NCBI GenBank assembly: GCA_030054035.1
Contig: JASGCS010000001.1
Location: forward strand, 406,280 to 470,279
DNA: 64,000 nt
From: Candidatus Methylacidiphilales bacterium
GTDB lineage: Bacteria; Pseudomonadota; Gammaproteobacteria; JASGCS01
Reading direction: 5' to 3'
The notes under the pieces are model-generated. The model saw nothing but the letters and a program-made list of their open reading frames with translations. It did not search any database and was not told the origin of the DNA. Position 1 is the stretch's first letter; each line of letters opens with the position of its first letter. The translations under genes were made by a program, and so were the position numbers. Shown here piece by piece: positions 34,520 through 42,885 of this stretch.

Positions 34520-36316
34520 TTATACTTTTTTTGATTCTTGAACGGCTAGATGTAGCTCCCTTATTTTTCTATTTGCCAAAGAACTTGGAGCATCGGTTAG
34601 CAAACAGACACCATTTTGATTTTTTGGAAATGCGATTAATTCTCGTATTGAATTTGCGCCACTAAGCAACATATATAAGCGATCAAGCCCCAAGGCTAAT
34701 CCACCATGAGGAGGAGCTCCAAAAGAAAGTGCGTTTAATAAAAATTGGAACTTACCTCTAATTTCTTCCTCTGATAAACCTAATATTGTAAAAAGTTTAT
34801 GTTGCTCAGAGACCAGATGATTTCTTATTGAACCACCACCTAACTCAACGCCATTTAACACTAAATCAAATGCATGAGATAATAAAGTCGAAGGGTCTCC
34901 TTTAAAATCTATTAATGATTCAGTGCACGCAGTAAATGGGTGATGCATAGCAACATAGCGTTTTTCTAATTCATCATACTCAACCAGTGGGAAATTAACC
35001 ACCCAACAAAATGAGAGCGCATCTGGATCGATAAGTTTTAAACTGTCGGCAATTGCACCTCTAAGCATGTGCATCGTTACATTAACTAATTTTGCATCTC
35101 CCGCACCAAAAAAAACCAAGTCACCGGTTTGCGCCGAACACGCATCTAAGATGGTATTGGTCAACTCCTCACCTAAAAACTTAATAATTGGTGATTGTAA
35201 CCCTGCTATTCCCACCTGTCGATCGGTGCATTTTATATAAGCCAACCCACCAGCTCCTTGTGCTTGGACCATTTCTGTATAGGTATCAATCTCCGAGCGA
35301 CTAAGCCTAACCGCTCCCTGGGGAACTCTCAAGGCTACCACACGAGAATTTTTTGCATTTGCACAGGTAGAAAAAATTTTAAATCCACAATTTTTAACCA
35401 GATTATCAATATCTACCAAATGTAATGGGTTTCTTAAATCTGGTCTATCTATTCCATATTTTCGCATTGATTCTTGATAGGTAATATGGGGAATAGGTTT
35501 TGTAAATTTTTTATTACCAAATCTTTCAAATAGATTAGTTACTACCAATTCAGTAATCTCCATTATTTCTTTTTGATCACAAAATGAGAGCTCAAGATCA
35601 AGTTGAGTAAACTCAGGCTGTCTATCACTTCTTAAATCTTCATCTCTAAAACAACGAGCTATTTGATAATAACGATTTAGCCCACCCACCATGAGTAGCT
35701 GTTTAAACAATTGGGGTGACTGTGGTAGTGCGTAGAACATTCCACGATGTAGTCTGCTCGGAACAACATAATCCCTAGCGCCTTCAGGTGTTTCTCTAGT
35801 TAGCATTGGAGTTTCCACTTCGCAAAAATCATGTTCTTGCATCATAGTCCTAATAAACATATTCGCCTGCGCTCTAAGCCTGAGCCTATTTTGCATATCA
35901 TTTCGGCGAATATCTAGATATCTAAATCGAAGTCTGGTTTCCTCATTAACTATAGATCCATCTAATGGAAATGGCAACACCTGAGATTGATTTAACACCT
36001 CACATTCAGACACCACTATCTCAATATGCCCGGTATTAAGATTGTCATTTTTCGTTCCTTCTGGACGATTTCTAATAACCCCAGTCACTGAAATTACCCA
36101 CTCAGATCGCAGCGACTGTCCGAGTCCATGAAGTGAGGTATTATCTGGATTAAAAACTATTTGTACTATGCCACTATGATCGCGCAGGTCAATAAATACA
36201 ATTCCGCCATGATCTCGCCAATGTTCAACCCATCCACTTACCTTTACTAAAGTCCCTATCTGGACTTTTCCACATTCTAAAGTAATATGGGTTCTAAATT
36301 TATTTTCCACGATCAA
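34520..36316 (-). CDS. aspS: Aspartyl-tRNA synthetase
   Basis: Class IIb synthetase, 598 residues, bacterial type with an insertion domain. Seen: OB-fold with GWVEHWRDHGGIVFIDLRDH, motif 2 region YQIARCFRDEDLRSDRQPEF, QSPQLFKQ, the GAD insertion (about residues 290-410) and motif 3 GLALGLDRLYMLL near the end. Whether it is discriminating (Asp only) or also charges Asn-tRNA cannot be judged by eye. It overlaps fmdB by 4 nt and yebC begins 3 nt after its stop. Confidence 0.98.
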   Translation of the reverse strand: MIVENKFRTHITLECGKVQIGTLVKVSGWVEHWRDHGGIVFIDLRDHSGIVQIVFNPDNTSLHGLGQSLRSEWVISVTGVIRNRPEGTKNDNLNTGHIEIVVSECEVLNQSQVLPFPLDGSIVNEETRLRFRYLDIRRNDMQNRLRLRAQANMFIRTMMQEHDFCEVETPMLTRETPEGARDYVVPSRLHRGMFYALPQSPQLFKQLLMVGGLNRYYQIARCFRDEDLRSDRQPEFTQLDLELSFCDQKEIMEITELVVTNLFERFGNKKFTKPIPHITYQESMRKYGIDRPDLRNPLHLVDIDNLVKNCGFKIFSTCANAKNSRVVALRVPQGAVRLSRSEIDTYTEMVQAQGAGGLAYIKCTDRQVGIAGLQSPIIKFLGEELTNTILDACSAQTGDLVFFGAGDAKLVNVTMHMLRGAIADSLKLIDPDALSFCWVVNFPLVEYDELEKRYVAMHHPFTACTESLIDFKGDPSTLLSHAFDLVLNGVELGGGSIRNHLVSEQHKLFTILGLSEEEIRGKFQFLLNALSFGAPPHGGLALGLDRLYMLLSGANSIRELIAFPKNQNGVCLLTDAPSSLANRKIRELHLAVQESKKV

Positions 36317-36711
36317 CCTGACCCGTCTTTTGGCTTGGTAGTTTCTTTTTTAATTTCTTGTTTGGCTTCTTTTTTAACCTCTTGCTTAGACTCCTTAGCC
36401 TCTTGTTTGGCCTCTTGCTTAGACTCCTTAGCCTCTTGCTTAACTTCTTTAGTATCTTGCTTAGCTTCTTGCTTGACCTCTTTTTTGGGGTCTTCTTTTG
36501 TGCTATTATTTGTACTATTAGAAGTAGGGGTGGGATTTTTGAAATCTGTTACATACCAACCAGTCCCTTTTAAATGAAATTTTGGTTTGGAAAGCTGCCT
36601 TACTAGCGTATCTAATCCGCAATTTGAACAGTGTGGTGGTTTTAGTTCATATTTAATAAGCAACTCCTCGCGATGATCGCAGTTAGAGCAAGAAAATGTG
36701 TAAATTGGCAT
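36313..36711 (-). CDS. FmdB-family zinc ribbon protein with Lys/Glu-rich repeat tail
   Basis: 132 residues. Residues 1-45 are the FmdB-type zinc ribbon (MPIYTFSCSNC, then HCSNCG; two C-x-x-C pairs). After GTGWYVTDF and an Asn/Thr/Ser linker, residues about 72-128 form a highly charged tail built of 11-residue units such as KESKQEAKQEA, a LEA-like or amphipathic hendecad pattern. Family function is unclear (regulatory zinc-ribbon). In beta/gamma genomes fmdB commonly precedes aspS, often with a DUF502 gene between; that one is absent here. Confidence 0.88.
   Translation of the reverse strand: MPIYTFSCSNCDHREELLIKYELKPPHCSNCGLDTLVRQLSKPKFHLKGTGWYVTDFKNPTPTSNSTNNSTKEDPKKEVKQEAKQDTKEVKQEAKESKQEAKQEAKESKQEVKKEAKQEIKKETTKPKDGSG
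36378..36455. repeat. 33-bp tandem repeat inside the fmdB-like gene
   Basis: A run of 27 identical bases centred on CTTAGACTCCTTAGCC recurs with a 33-bp (11-codon) offset, once near 36380 and once near 36413, with more diverged units on both sides. It encodes the KES/KQEA units and is a candidate for slippage-driven length variation. Confidence 0.7.
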
Positions 36712-36778
36712 ATCTGTTTTTAATATATATTAAGCTATTTTTATAATTATTTTATATATACCCATTGTGTAGTATATA

Positions 36779-36784
36779 TATAAT
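36779..36784 (+). promoter_or_regulatory. Probable -10 box of cysJIG
   Basis: TATAAT in a run of alternating TA, ending 11 nt before the cysJ ATG; leader of about 4-5 nt. It lies in the only intergenic gap (84 nt) between the divergent fmdB and cysJ genes. I see no clear CysB-like site by eye. Confidence 0.45.
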
Positions 36785-36795
36785 TTTACTTCACT

Positions 36796-38337
36796 ATGGT
36801 CAATCTTTCAAACTCTATTCCAAAAATAATCTATGCTGGCCAAGGAGGAAATGCCAAGTGGGTAGCAACAAAACTTAGTGAAGCGCTGGGGATCGCTAAC
36901 ATACACCACACTTTACTTGCATGCAACTCACTAAATACCATGACACTTTCACAAGAACGACAAGTGGTTTTCGTTATTAGCACTCAAGGAGAGGGAGAAC
37001 CGCCAGATAATGCAAGAGCGCTTTTCTCTTATTTACAATCAAAAAAAAACTATTCGTTGTCACAACTTAAATTTTCTGTATTTTCATTAGGGGATAAATC
37101 TTACCCATTATTTGCAAAAGCAGGAAATGATGCCGCAGAACTTTTGTTATCACGCGGGGCAAAACAAATTGAACCAACCACTCAGGCTGATACTGACTAT
37201 ATAAAGATTGTACCAGAATGGATTGCAAGACAATGCTCATTTCTAAGCGACGGGGTATTAAGCGCGGCGAGTAGTTATACTATTCCAAATTTGCATCGAG
37301 AAATCAGGTCGGTGGCGCTACCAATATTAGAAGTGCATGATCTTTGCGATTATCAATCTTCAAAAAAAGTAATCCATGTTGCATTAGATAACACCGAAGC
37401 GCAATTAGCATACCAACCTGGTGATAGCTTGCTGATTGACATACATACACCTTTTCATTTGCTTGAAAATATCGCATCGTATTTTAGTGATTCAACCACA
37501 GAACTGACAAATACATTACATTCAAAAGAAATAATGAGAACACACGGGACTGCCATTAATCAATACCAAAAAATTAATGGGTACTCACTTTCGCAATTTT
37601 CAGAAAAACAGTTAGACAATATAGATTGGATGCGAATTCTAACCACCTATCCCCCTCGGAATATGTCATTTAAACAATTCATTGAGCTTTTACCTAATAA
37701 ATCTGAAAGGCTATATTCAATTAGCTCATCACCAAATTATCATGTTGGAGAAATACATTTAACCATAAGACAATTTACTCGTGGCACTTTGTACGGAAGA
37801 GGGCTTGGTTCTAGTTATTATAGTGAATATCAAGATGCCTGTTCAGTTACGATAAAGCCAAATGAATCTTTCAGATTACCAGAAGATGAAACAGTACCAT
37901 TAATACTGATTTCTGCAGGAACTGGTTTAGCGCCATTTAGAGGATTTATATTTGAACTAATTGCGAGGCAAAAAAATAACAAAGTTTGGTTATTTTTTGG
38001 TGAGCAGACTAGGCATACAAATTTTTTATACCAAAAAGATTTACTAGAGTGGTTAGATACTAGACCAGGAGATAAGCTCTCAGTTTCATTTTCAAGAGAT
38101 GTTATCGCGCAAGGATACATTGATTCACAAATAATCAACAACGGAAAAGAAATACTTAGTTGGATAGAACAAGGTGCTAAATTATTTCTATGTGGATCAA
38201 AATCTACGCTTGCAGTCAGTGTGGAACAAAGTATAAAAAAAATCTATCAGCAACATAAATCACTTAGTACAGAAATGGCAGAAGAGGCATATAATCTACT
38301 TTTAACTAATGGAGTGTTAGTTCGCGATGTCTACTGA
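36796..38337 (+). CDS. cysJ: Sulfite reductase [NADPH] flavoprotein alpha-component
   Basis: Diflavin reductase that passes electrons from NADPH through FAD and FMN to CysI. 513 residues: flavodoxin-like FMN domain (about 10-150; STQGEGEPPDNAR and FSLGDKSYP, the first phosphate loop reads GQGGNA instead of SQTGNA), then the FAD domain (YQPGDSLLID, RLYSISSSPN) and the NADPH domain (ISAGTGLAPFRGFI, WLFFGEQTRHTNFLY, FLCGSK). It is shorter than the E. coli protein (599), mainly in linkers. Overlaps cysI by 11 nt. Confidence 0.93.
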   Translation: MVNLSNSIPKIIYAGQGGNAKWVATKLSEALGIANIHHTLLACNSLNTMTLSQERQVVFVISTQGEGEPPDNARALFSYLQSKKNYSLSQLKFSVFSLGDKSYPLFAKAGNDAAELLLSRGAKQIEPTTQADTDYIKIVPEWIARQCSFLSDGVLSAASSYTIPNLHREIRSVALPILEVHDLCDYQSSKKVIHVALDNTEAQLAYQPGDSLLIDIHTPFHLLENIASYFSDSTTELTNTLHSKEIMRTHGTAINQYQKINGYSLSQFSEKQLDNIDWMRILTTYPPRNMSFKQFIELLPNKSERLYSISSSPNYHVGEIHLTIRQFTRGTLYGRGLGSSYYSEYQDACSVTIKPNESFRLPEDETVPLILISAGTGLAPFRGFIFELIARQKNNKVWLFFGEQTRHTNFLYQKDLLEWLDTRPGDKLSVSFSRDVIAQGYIDSQIINNGKEILSWIEQGAKLFLCGSKSTLAVSVEQSIKKIYQQHKSLSTEMAEEAYNLLLTNGVLVRDVY

Positions 38338-39961
38338 AATTGAAAAATTAAAAATAAATAGTAATGCCTTACGAGGTACAATTAAACAATCTCTAAACAA
38401 TCCTATCACCTCTAGACTTGCAACCGGTGATGATCAGTTAATTAAATTTCATGGCATATACCAACAAGATAATCGCGATAGGAGAGAAGCAAGGGAGAAA
38501 ATACGCTTAGAGCCTGACCACTCATTTATGTTACGCATTCGAATACCTGCAGGGATAGTAACTTCAAAGCAATTAATTGCCATAAATGATATATCTGATA
38601 GCTATGGAGAAAAACATTACAAATGCACAACAAGGCAAACAATCCAGATTCACCACATCGCAAAACAAAATCTCCCCTCAGTTATTTCTCATTTACATTT
38701 GGCTGGCTTAGACTCTAAAGCTACATGCGGTGATGTGAATAGGAATATCACCACAGCTTCGCATACTCTCAAACCCGCCTTGCTTCAAGAATGCCTTGTT
38801 ATGGCACAAGAATTAAGTGATGCGTTTTTACCAACCAGTCAAGCCTATGAAGATTTATTTTTGGGTAACAATACTACTACTATGGTACCAGATGCAATGT
38901 ATCAAGATCGTTATTTGCCCAGAAAATTTAAAACCGCAATTGCCATTCCCCCAATCAATGATTGTGACCTTTTCACTAATGACTTAGGGTTTATAGTAAA
39001 TGGGGAAAAAGAAATAGAAAGCATTACGCTAGTATTAGGGGGAGGACTAGGGCATACATTTGGTAATGTAAAAACTTTTCCAAAGTTAGGTACACCGATA
39101 GGTAATTTCCCAAAAAAACATTTACCTGCTGTGATGAAAGCCGTACTTGAATTTCAAAGAGACTTTGGAAATAGAAATGACAGAAAATTATCCAGACTGA
39201 AACACACCATCGCTGAGCTTGGACTAGAGTTCACAAAAAAAGAATTAGAAAAAATATCATCAATCACATTTGACCCACCCATATTTCAAGCATTCACCAC
39301 TGGGCAGGAATGTTTTGGTTGGAACATTGATGAAAATGGTAAAAGTAGATATACGCTTAAATTACCATCGGGTAGAGTATCTGATCAACTATTTCCCTAT
39401 AAATCATTTATTCGACAGGTTGCCAGTGAGCTACAAGTAGATTGGAAAATAACTTCTTTCCAAAATCTTCACATCACAGCACCAGATGACAAAAACAAAG
39501 ATTTACTTAAGGCATTAATAAAACATTTTCGACTAGACACACAGCATAAAAGTGAGTTTAGCAAAGAGCTTTTTGGGTGCACAAGTTTTCCACAGTGCCC
39601 ACTCGCATTTGCAGAAGCAGAAAGGATAATTCCAAACCTTGAACATACAATCGAAGCGTTACTGCTAAAACATAACCTACTTGACTTGCAAATCTCAATG
39701 CGAGTTTCAGGATGTCCGAATAGTTGTGCTAGACCAGAATTAGCCGAAATTGGTTTAATTGGGAAATCAAAATCAAGGTACAACCTATATCTTGGAGCAG
39801 ACCGAGCAGGGACAAGAATGAATTTTCTTTTTCAAGAAAGTGTGACCTTAGAAGATATCTATAAGCAATTAGACAGTTTATTTCATCAATATTCAGTAAA
39901 TAAAAACCATCAAGAATATTTTGGAGATTTTTGTCATAGAACTATTCAATGTAACAATTAG
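38327..39961 (+). CDS. cysI: Sulfite reductase [NADPH] hemoprotein beta-component
   Basis: Siroheme/[4Fe-4S] enzyme that reduces sulfite to sulfide for cysteine synthesis. 544 residues. Cluster cysteines lie in FGCTSFPQCPLAFAEAER and SGCPNSCARPELAEIGLIGK; siroheme/sulfite-binding Arg-Lys residues are found in YKCTTRQTIQIHH and GDVNRNI. Standard cysJI pairing, followed 3 nt later by cysG. cysH is not in the window. Confidence 0.97.
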   Translation: MSTEIEKLKINSNALRGTIKQSLNNPITSRLATGDDQLIKFHGIYQQDNRDRREAREKIRLEPDHSFMLRIRIPAGIVTSKQLIAINDISDSYGEKHYKCTTRQTIQIHHIAKQNLPSVISHLHLAGLDSKATCGDVNRNITTASHTLKPALLQECLVMAQELSDAFLPTSQAYEDLFLGNNTTTMVPDAMYQDRYLPRKFKTAIAIPPINDCDLFTNDLGFIVNGEKEIESITLVLGGGLGHTFGNVKTFPKLGTPIGNFPKKHLPAVMKAVLEFQRDFGNRNDRKLSRLKHTIAELGLEFTKKELEKISSITFDPPIFQAFTTGQECFGWNIDENGKSRYTLKLPSGRVSDQLFPYKSFIRQVASELQVDWKITSFQNLHITAPDDKNKDLLKALIKHFRLDTQHKSEFSKELFGCTSFPQCPLAFAEAERIIPNLEHTIEALLLKHNLLDLQISMRVSGCPNSCARPELAEIGLIGKSKSRYNLYLGADRAGTRMNFLFQESVTLEDIYKQLDSLFHQYSVNKNHQEYFGDFCHRTIQCNN

Positions 39962-39964
39962 ATC

Positions 39965-41338
39965 GTGTTTTTACTTGGATTAAAACTAGAAGAATGTTCA
40001 ATAACAATAATCGGAGGAGGTGTTGTTGCTTTGTCAAAGTTAAGAACTGTATTACAATTTCAAGGCAAACCAAGAATTATCGCTCCAATAATACTTAAAG
40101 AAATTGTGTTACTCGCAAATGAGTATTCTCTACCAGTTGAACAGTGCAAATGGGAATGCTCATCAAAACCAAAGGCTTTGCTTACTATCGTCGCCACAGA
40201 TTCACAAGAAATTAATCAGGGAATCGCATTTGAAATAAAAAAAAGCGGCGCCTTGGTAGTGGCTGCTGATAATATTGAAAACAGCAATTGTTCCTTTGTA
40301 GCACTGATAAAGAGAGCTAATATGACCATTGGTATTTCATCGAGTGGTGTTGCTCCGGTCTTAGCTCAGACTATAAAAAAAAGAATTGAAGAACTTTTCG
40401 CTACCCATCTTGAAGATCTTATTACCATTCTTGCCTCAGCACGAGTAACGATTAAATCTAGATTTCCTTTACTGTCTACGCGTAGAGCATGGTATAAAAA
40501 TATTTTTTTAAAAATACCCCCATTCAATCCTACACTCCATAAATCAAAGCAAGAAATTATTACCATAATCGAACAATCTTTTTCCACTTCAGAAATGGTT
40601 CACGCCAAGGGATCTTTGACATTAGTTGGCGCAGGACCAGGGGCTAGAGATTTACTAACGCTACGAGCACTGCACGCTATTGAAAGTGCGGATGTCATCC
40701 TTTATGATTCACTTGTTTCTGAAGACACGCTCGCAACGGCCAGGCGAGATGCAGTTTGTATAAATACTGGAAAAAGACATGGCTTGCATCGGTACCATCA
40801 ACCAGAAATACACCAAGAAATTCTAAAATACACTTCGCAAGGATTACAAGTAATTAGATTAAAAGGTGGGGACCCGCTCTTATTCGCACAAGCGAGTGAG
40901 GAACTTCATTTTGCAAAAAAACATAACATCCCTTTCGCGGTTATTCCGGGCATTTCCGCACACACATCTGCTTGTGCACAACATGCCTTTCCAATAACTA
41001 AAAATGAAATATCAGATTCTGTATTAATCACCACTGCACATAATAATAAAAAACCCTTAGGTTGGTGGAAAGCACTGGTGAGAAAAAATCAAACGGTCAT
41101 TCTGTACATGTCAAGAGATAAACTTCTACCTATCGTTAAAAAAGTTACCGCGTTAGGAATACCTTTGAACACTCCAATCGCTTGTATAGCAGATAGTAGT
41201 TTGAGTACCCATGCGATATTAAAAACCACCTTTGGTGCTATAGCTAAAAATCAAAATATGCTTATGGAATACTTAGAACAAGCGAAAAATCAAAACAAAG
41301 CGGTCATTACAATTTTTGGCAATTCAATTAAAAAGTAG
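39965..41338 (+). CDS. cysG: Siroheme synthase CysG, trifunctional
   Basis: Makes siroheme for CysI from uroporphyrinogen III. GTG start, 457 residues. The N-terminal CysGB part (about 1-150) has the NAD loop IIGGGVVALSK, VAADNIEN and SSSGVAPVLAQTI (dehydrogenase/ferrochelatase). The C-terminal CysGA part (about 215-457) is uroporphyrinogen methyltransferase: LVGAGPGARDLLTLRAL, LYDSLVS (Asp as in E. coli D248), NTGKRHG (Lys as K270), RLKGGDPLLFAQASEE and VILYMSR (Met as M382). Two signature stretches are divergent (GPGA for GPGD; LLFAQAS for FIFGRGG), yet active-site residues stay. Confidence 0.93.
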   Translation: MFLLGLKLEECSITIIGGGVVALSKLRTVLQFQGKPRIIAPIILKEIVLLANEYSLPVEQCKWECSSKPKALLTIVATDSQEINQGIAFEIKKSGALVVAADNIENSNCSFVALIKRANMTIGISSSGVAPVLAQTIKKRIEELFATHLEDLITILASARVTIKSRFPLLSTRRAWYKNIFLKIPPFNPTLHKSKQEIITIIEQSFSTSEMVHAKGSLTLVGAGPGARDLLTLRALHAIESADVILYDSLVSEDTLATARRDAVCINTGKRHGLHRYHQPEIHQEILKYTSQGLQVIRLKGGDPLLFAQASEELHFAKKHNIPFAVIPGISAHTSACAQHAFPITKNEISDSVLITTAHNNKKPLGWWKALVRKNQTVILYMSRDKLLPIVKKVTALGIPLNTPIACIADSSLSTHAILKTTFGAIAKNQNMLMEYLEQAKNQNKAVITIFGNSIKK

Positions 41339-41346
41339 GATAAAAT
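41316..41346 (+). promoter_or_regulatory. Possible promoter of the cytochrome c4 gene inside cysG
   Basis: TTGGCA (41316-41321) and TAAAAT (41341-41346) are separated by 19 nt; the -10 ends 6 nt before the ATG, the same leaderless geometry seen at ampD. A GTAGGA just upstream of the -10 is an alternative ribosome-binding site for the operon transcript. Confidence 0.35.
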
Positions 41347-41352
41347 AACGCC

Positions 41353-41979
41353 ATGGTCTATAAACAATTTAAGGTGACGATTCTATGTTTAAGCGCTATA
41401 GTTCTCGTCTCCTCTACTAATCTATTTGCAGAAGAATCAATTGCGAGTGGCAAGGTAATTTTTGAAACCTGTAAAGGGTGTCACAGCATTAAAGGATATC
41501 AGTCCACATATCCTAGTTATCATGTTCCCTATCTGTATGGTCAGAACCAGACCTACATAACTACCGCGCTAAGAGGATATAGAGATGGGGCAAGGAAACA
41601 TGGGTCAATGGTCTTTAATGCAGGTTCTCTGAGCGATCAAGATATTCAAAATGTTGCGGTCTTCCTTTCAAGTGGTAACAGCCCTGCCTCAACAAACCCT
41701 CCGAACAATAAAATAGCATCAGTGCGCGGTAAAGAATTATACCAAGCAACATGCCTCTCGTGCCATGGTGAAAACGGAGTAACGCAAATGGAAAACACTC
41801 CACATCTTGCCGGTCAATACAAAGATTATTTGCGCAATGCCATCCAATCATATAAAAGCGGAATTAGGAACAATGCTATTATGGCAACTTTTGTAAGCCA
41901 ATTGACCGATAAAGATATTGAAGATATTTCATTGTATCTCAGCTCACTATCTGGTCCCCTCACCACAGCTCCGCGCTAA
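41353..41979 (+). CDS. Diheme cytochrome c4-type protein
   Basis: Periplasmic two-haem c-type cytochrome, 208 residues. Signal peptide to about residue 26 (VSSTNLFAEES). Two tandem class I haem domains: C-K-G-C-H (about 41) with Met in KHGSM, and C-L-S-C-H (about 135) with Met in NNAIM. Each half ends with DxDIQN/EDIxxxLSS. Likely electron carrier between the bc1 complex encoded at 3560-6113 and a terminal oxidase, as for c4 in gammaproteobacteria. Confidence 0.94.
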   Translation: MVYKQFKVTILCLSAIVLVSSTNLFAEESIASGKVIFETCKGCHSIKGYQSTYPSYHVPYLYGQNQTYITTALRGYRDGARKHGSMVFNAGSLSDQDIQNVAVFLSSGNSPASTNPPNNKIASVRGKELYQATCLSCHGENGVTQMENTPHLAGQYKDYLRNAIQSYKSGIRNNAIMATFVSQLTDKDIEDISLYLSSLSGPLTTAPR

Positions 41980-42765
41980 TTGACAAAACTGCATCTCCAT
42001 GATTCGGTCGGTACTGGACCGATACGAATAATATTATTACATGGGCTTTTTGGCGATGGCTTAAATTTAAGAGGGTTAGCGTCACTACTTCAAAACGCAA
42101 GTTGCTACAGTTTAGATTTACTTAACCATGGTAAATCTCCTTTGAGAGAAAATTCAAGCTTAGAGCAATATGCTCAAGATATTTACGAAACTACCATGCA
42201 CCTCCTTCCAGCAGTTTTTATTGGGCATTCGCTTGGCGCAAAATACACCATGCTTTTTGCCAATCAATACCCGGATAGTTGCCAAGCAGTAATTTCACTA
42301 GATATGATTAATCGTACTTACCCACTTGACTTCAAAAAAAATATCTTTCAATCTCTGAAGCTTCTGGGCACGCCACTTCCATCAAGGCAAATAGCAGATG
42401 ATCTCCTTACCCCAACTATACCTGACAAGAAGCTCAGAAGCTTTCTCATTAAAAACTTAACCTACCAAGAAACTATCAAAGCATATACCTTACGAATCTC
42501 ACTATCAGCCCTCGAACATGATCACAGACAATTAGTAACAGAGCTACCCATTAATAAAATTCAAGTGCCATCTCTATACCTAATGGGGAGCAGAGGGTAT
42601 AAACAAAATGATGATGGCAGGTACCTAGAAAAGTATCACCACAACGCAGAGTATCAAACTATAGATAACGCAGGCCATTGGCTACACGGTGATAATCCCG
42701 ATCAAACCGCAAAGCAAATTCAACGATTTATTGATTCAAGTATAATAACCCCTAAGGGGCGGTAG
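41980..42765 (+). CDS. Alpha/beta hydrolase, YbfF-like esterase
   Basis: 261 residues with a TTG start that directly follows the stop of the cytochrome gene. Seen: oxyanion region LLHGLFGDGLNLRGLA, DLLNHGKSP, the nucleophile elbow FIGHSLGAKYTM (Ser) and the catalytic His in DNAGHWLHGDNPDQ. Order and motifs resemble E. coli YbfF, an acyl-CoA/ester hydrolase of uncertain natural substrate. The last three codons and the TAG stop lie inside tRNA-Ala, the stop being made of tRNA positions U8-A9-G10. Confidence 0.88.
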   Translation: MTKLHLHDSVGTGPIRIILLHGLFGDGLNLRGLASLLQNASCYSLDLLNHGKSPLRENSSLEQYAQDIYETTMHLLPAVFIGHSLGAKYTMLFANQYPDSCQAVISLDMINRTYPLDFKKNIFQSLKLLGTPLPSRQIADDLLTPTIPDKKLRSFLIKNLTYQETIKAYTLRISLSALEHDHRQLVTELPINKIQVPSLYLMGSRGYKQNDDGRYLEKYHHNAEYQTIDNAGHWLHGDNPDQTAKQIQRFIDSSIITPKGR

Positions 42766-42831
42766 CTCAGTTGGTAGAGTGTCGCGTTCGCAATGCGAAG
42801 GTCGGGAGTTCGATCCTCCTCCGCTCCACCA
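42756..42831 (+). tRNA. tRNA-Ala (anticodon CGC)
   Basis: 76 nt with encoded CCA. Acceptor GGGGCGG pairs with CCGCTCC and includes the G3-U70 wobble that is the alanine identity element, with A73. Anticodon stem TCGCG/TGCGA, loop TTCGCAA, anticodon CGC, reading GCG. T-arm GGGAG/CTCCT with TTCGATC. Its first 10 nt overlap the end of the upstream hydrolase gene. Confidence 0.96.
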
Positions 42832-42885
42832 AATACTCACATCATCAAGATAAAAAAAATTAGCATAATACTATAAAATAGTGCT

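Noticed and set aside
36287-36577. Plus-strand open frame with repeated Leu/Ser/Cys units opposite fmdB
   Set aside because: It is the complement of the K/E repeat tail of the zinc-ribbon gene; low-complexity antisense, no independent start signal.
40615-40750. Loss of catalytic Asp in CysG methyltransferase domain
   Set aside because: The changed Asp is in the GPGD loop; counting along E. coli CysG places D248 in the Y-D-x-L-V motif, which is intact here.
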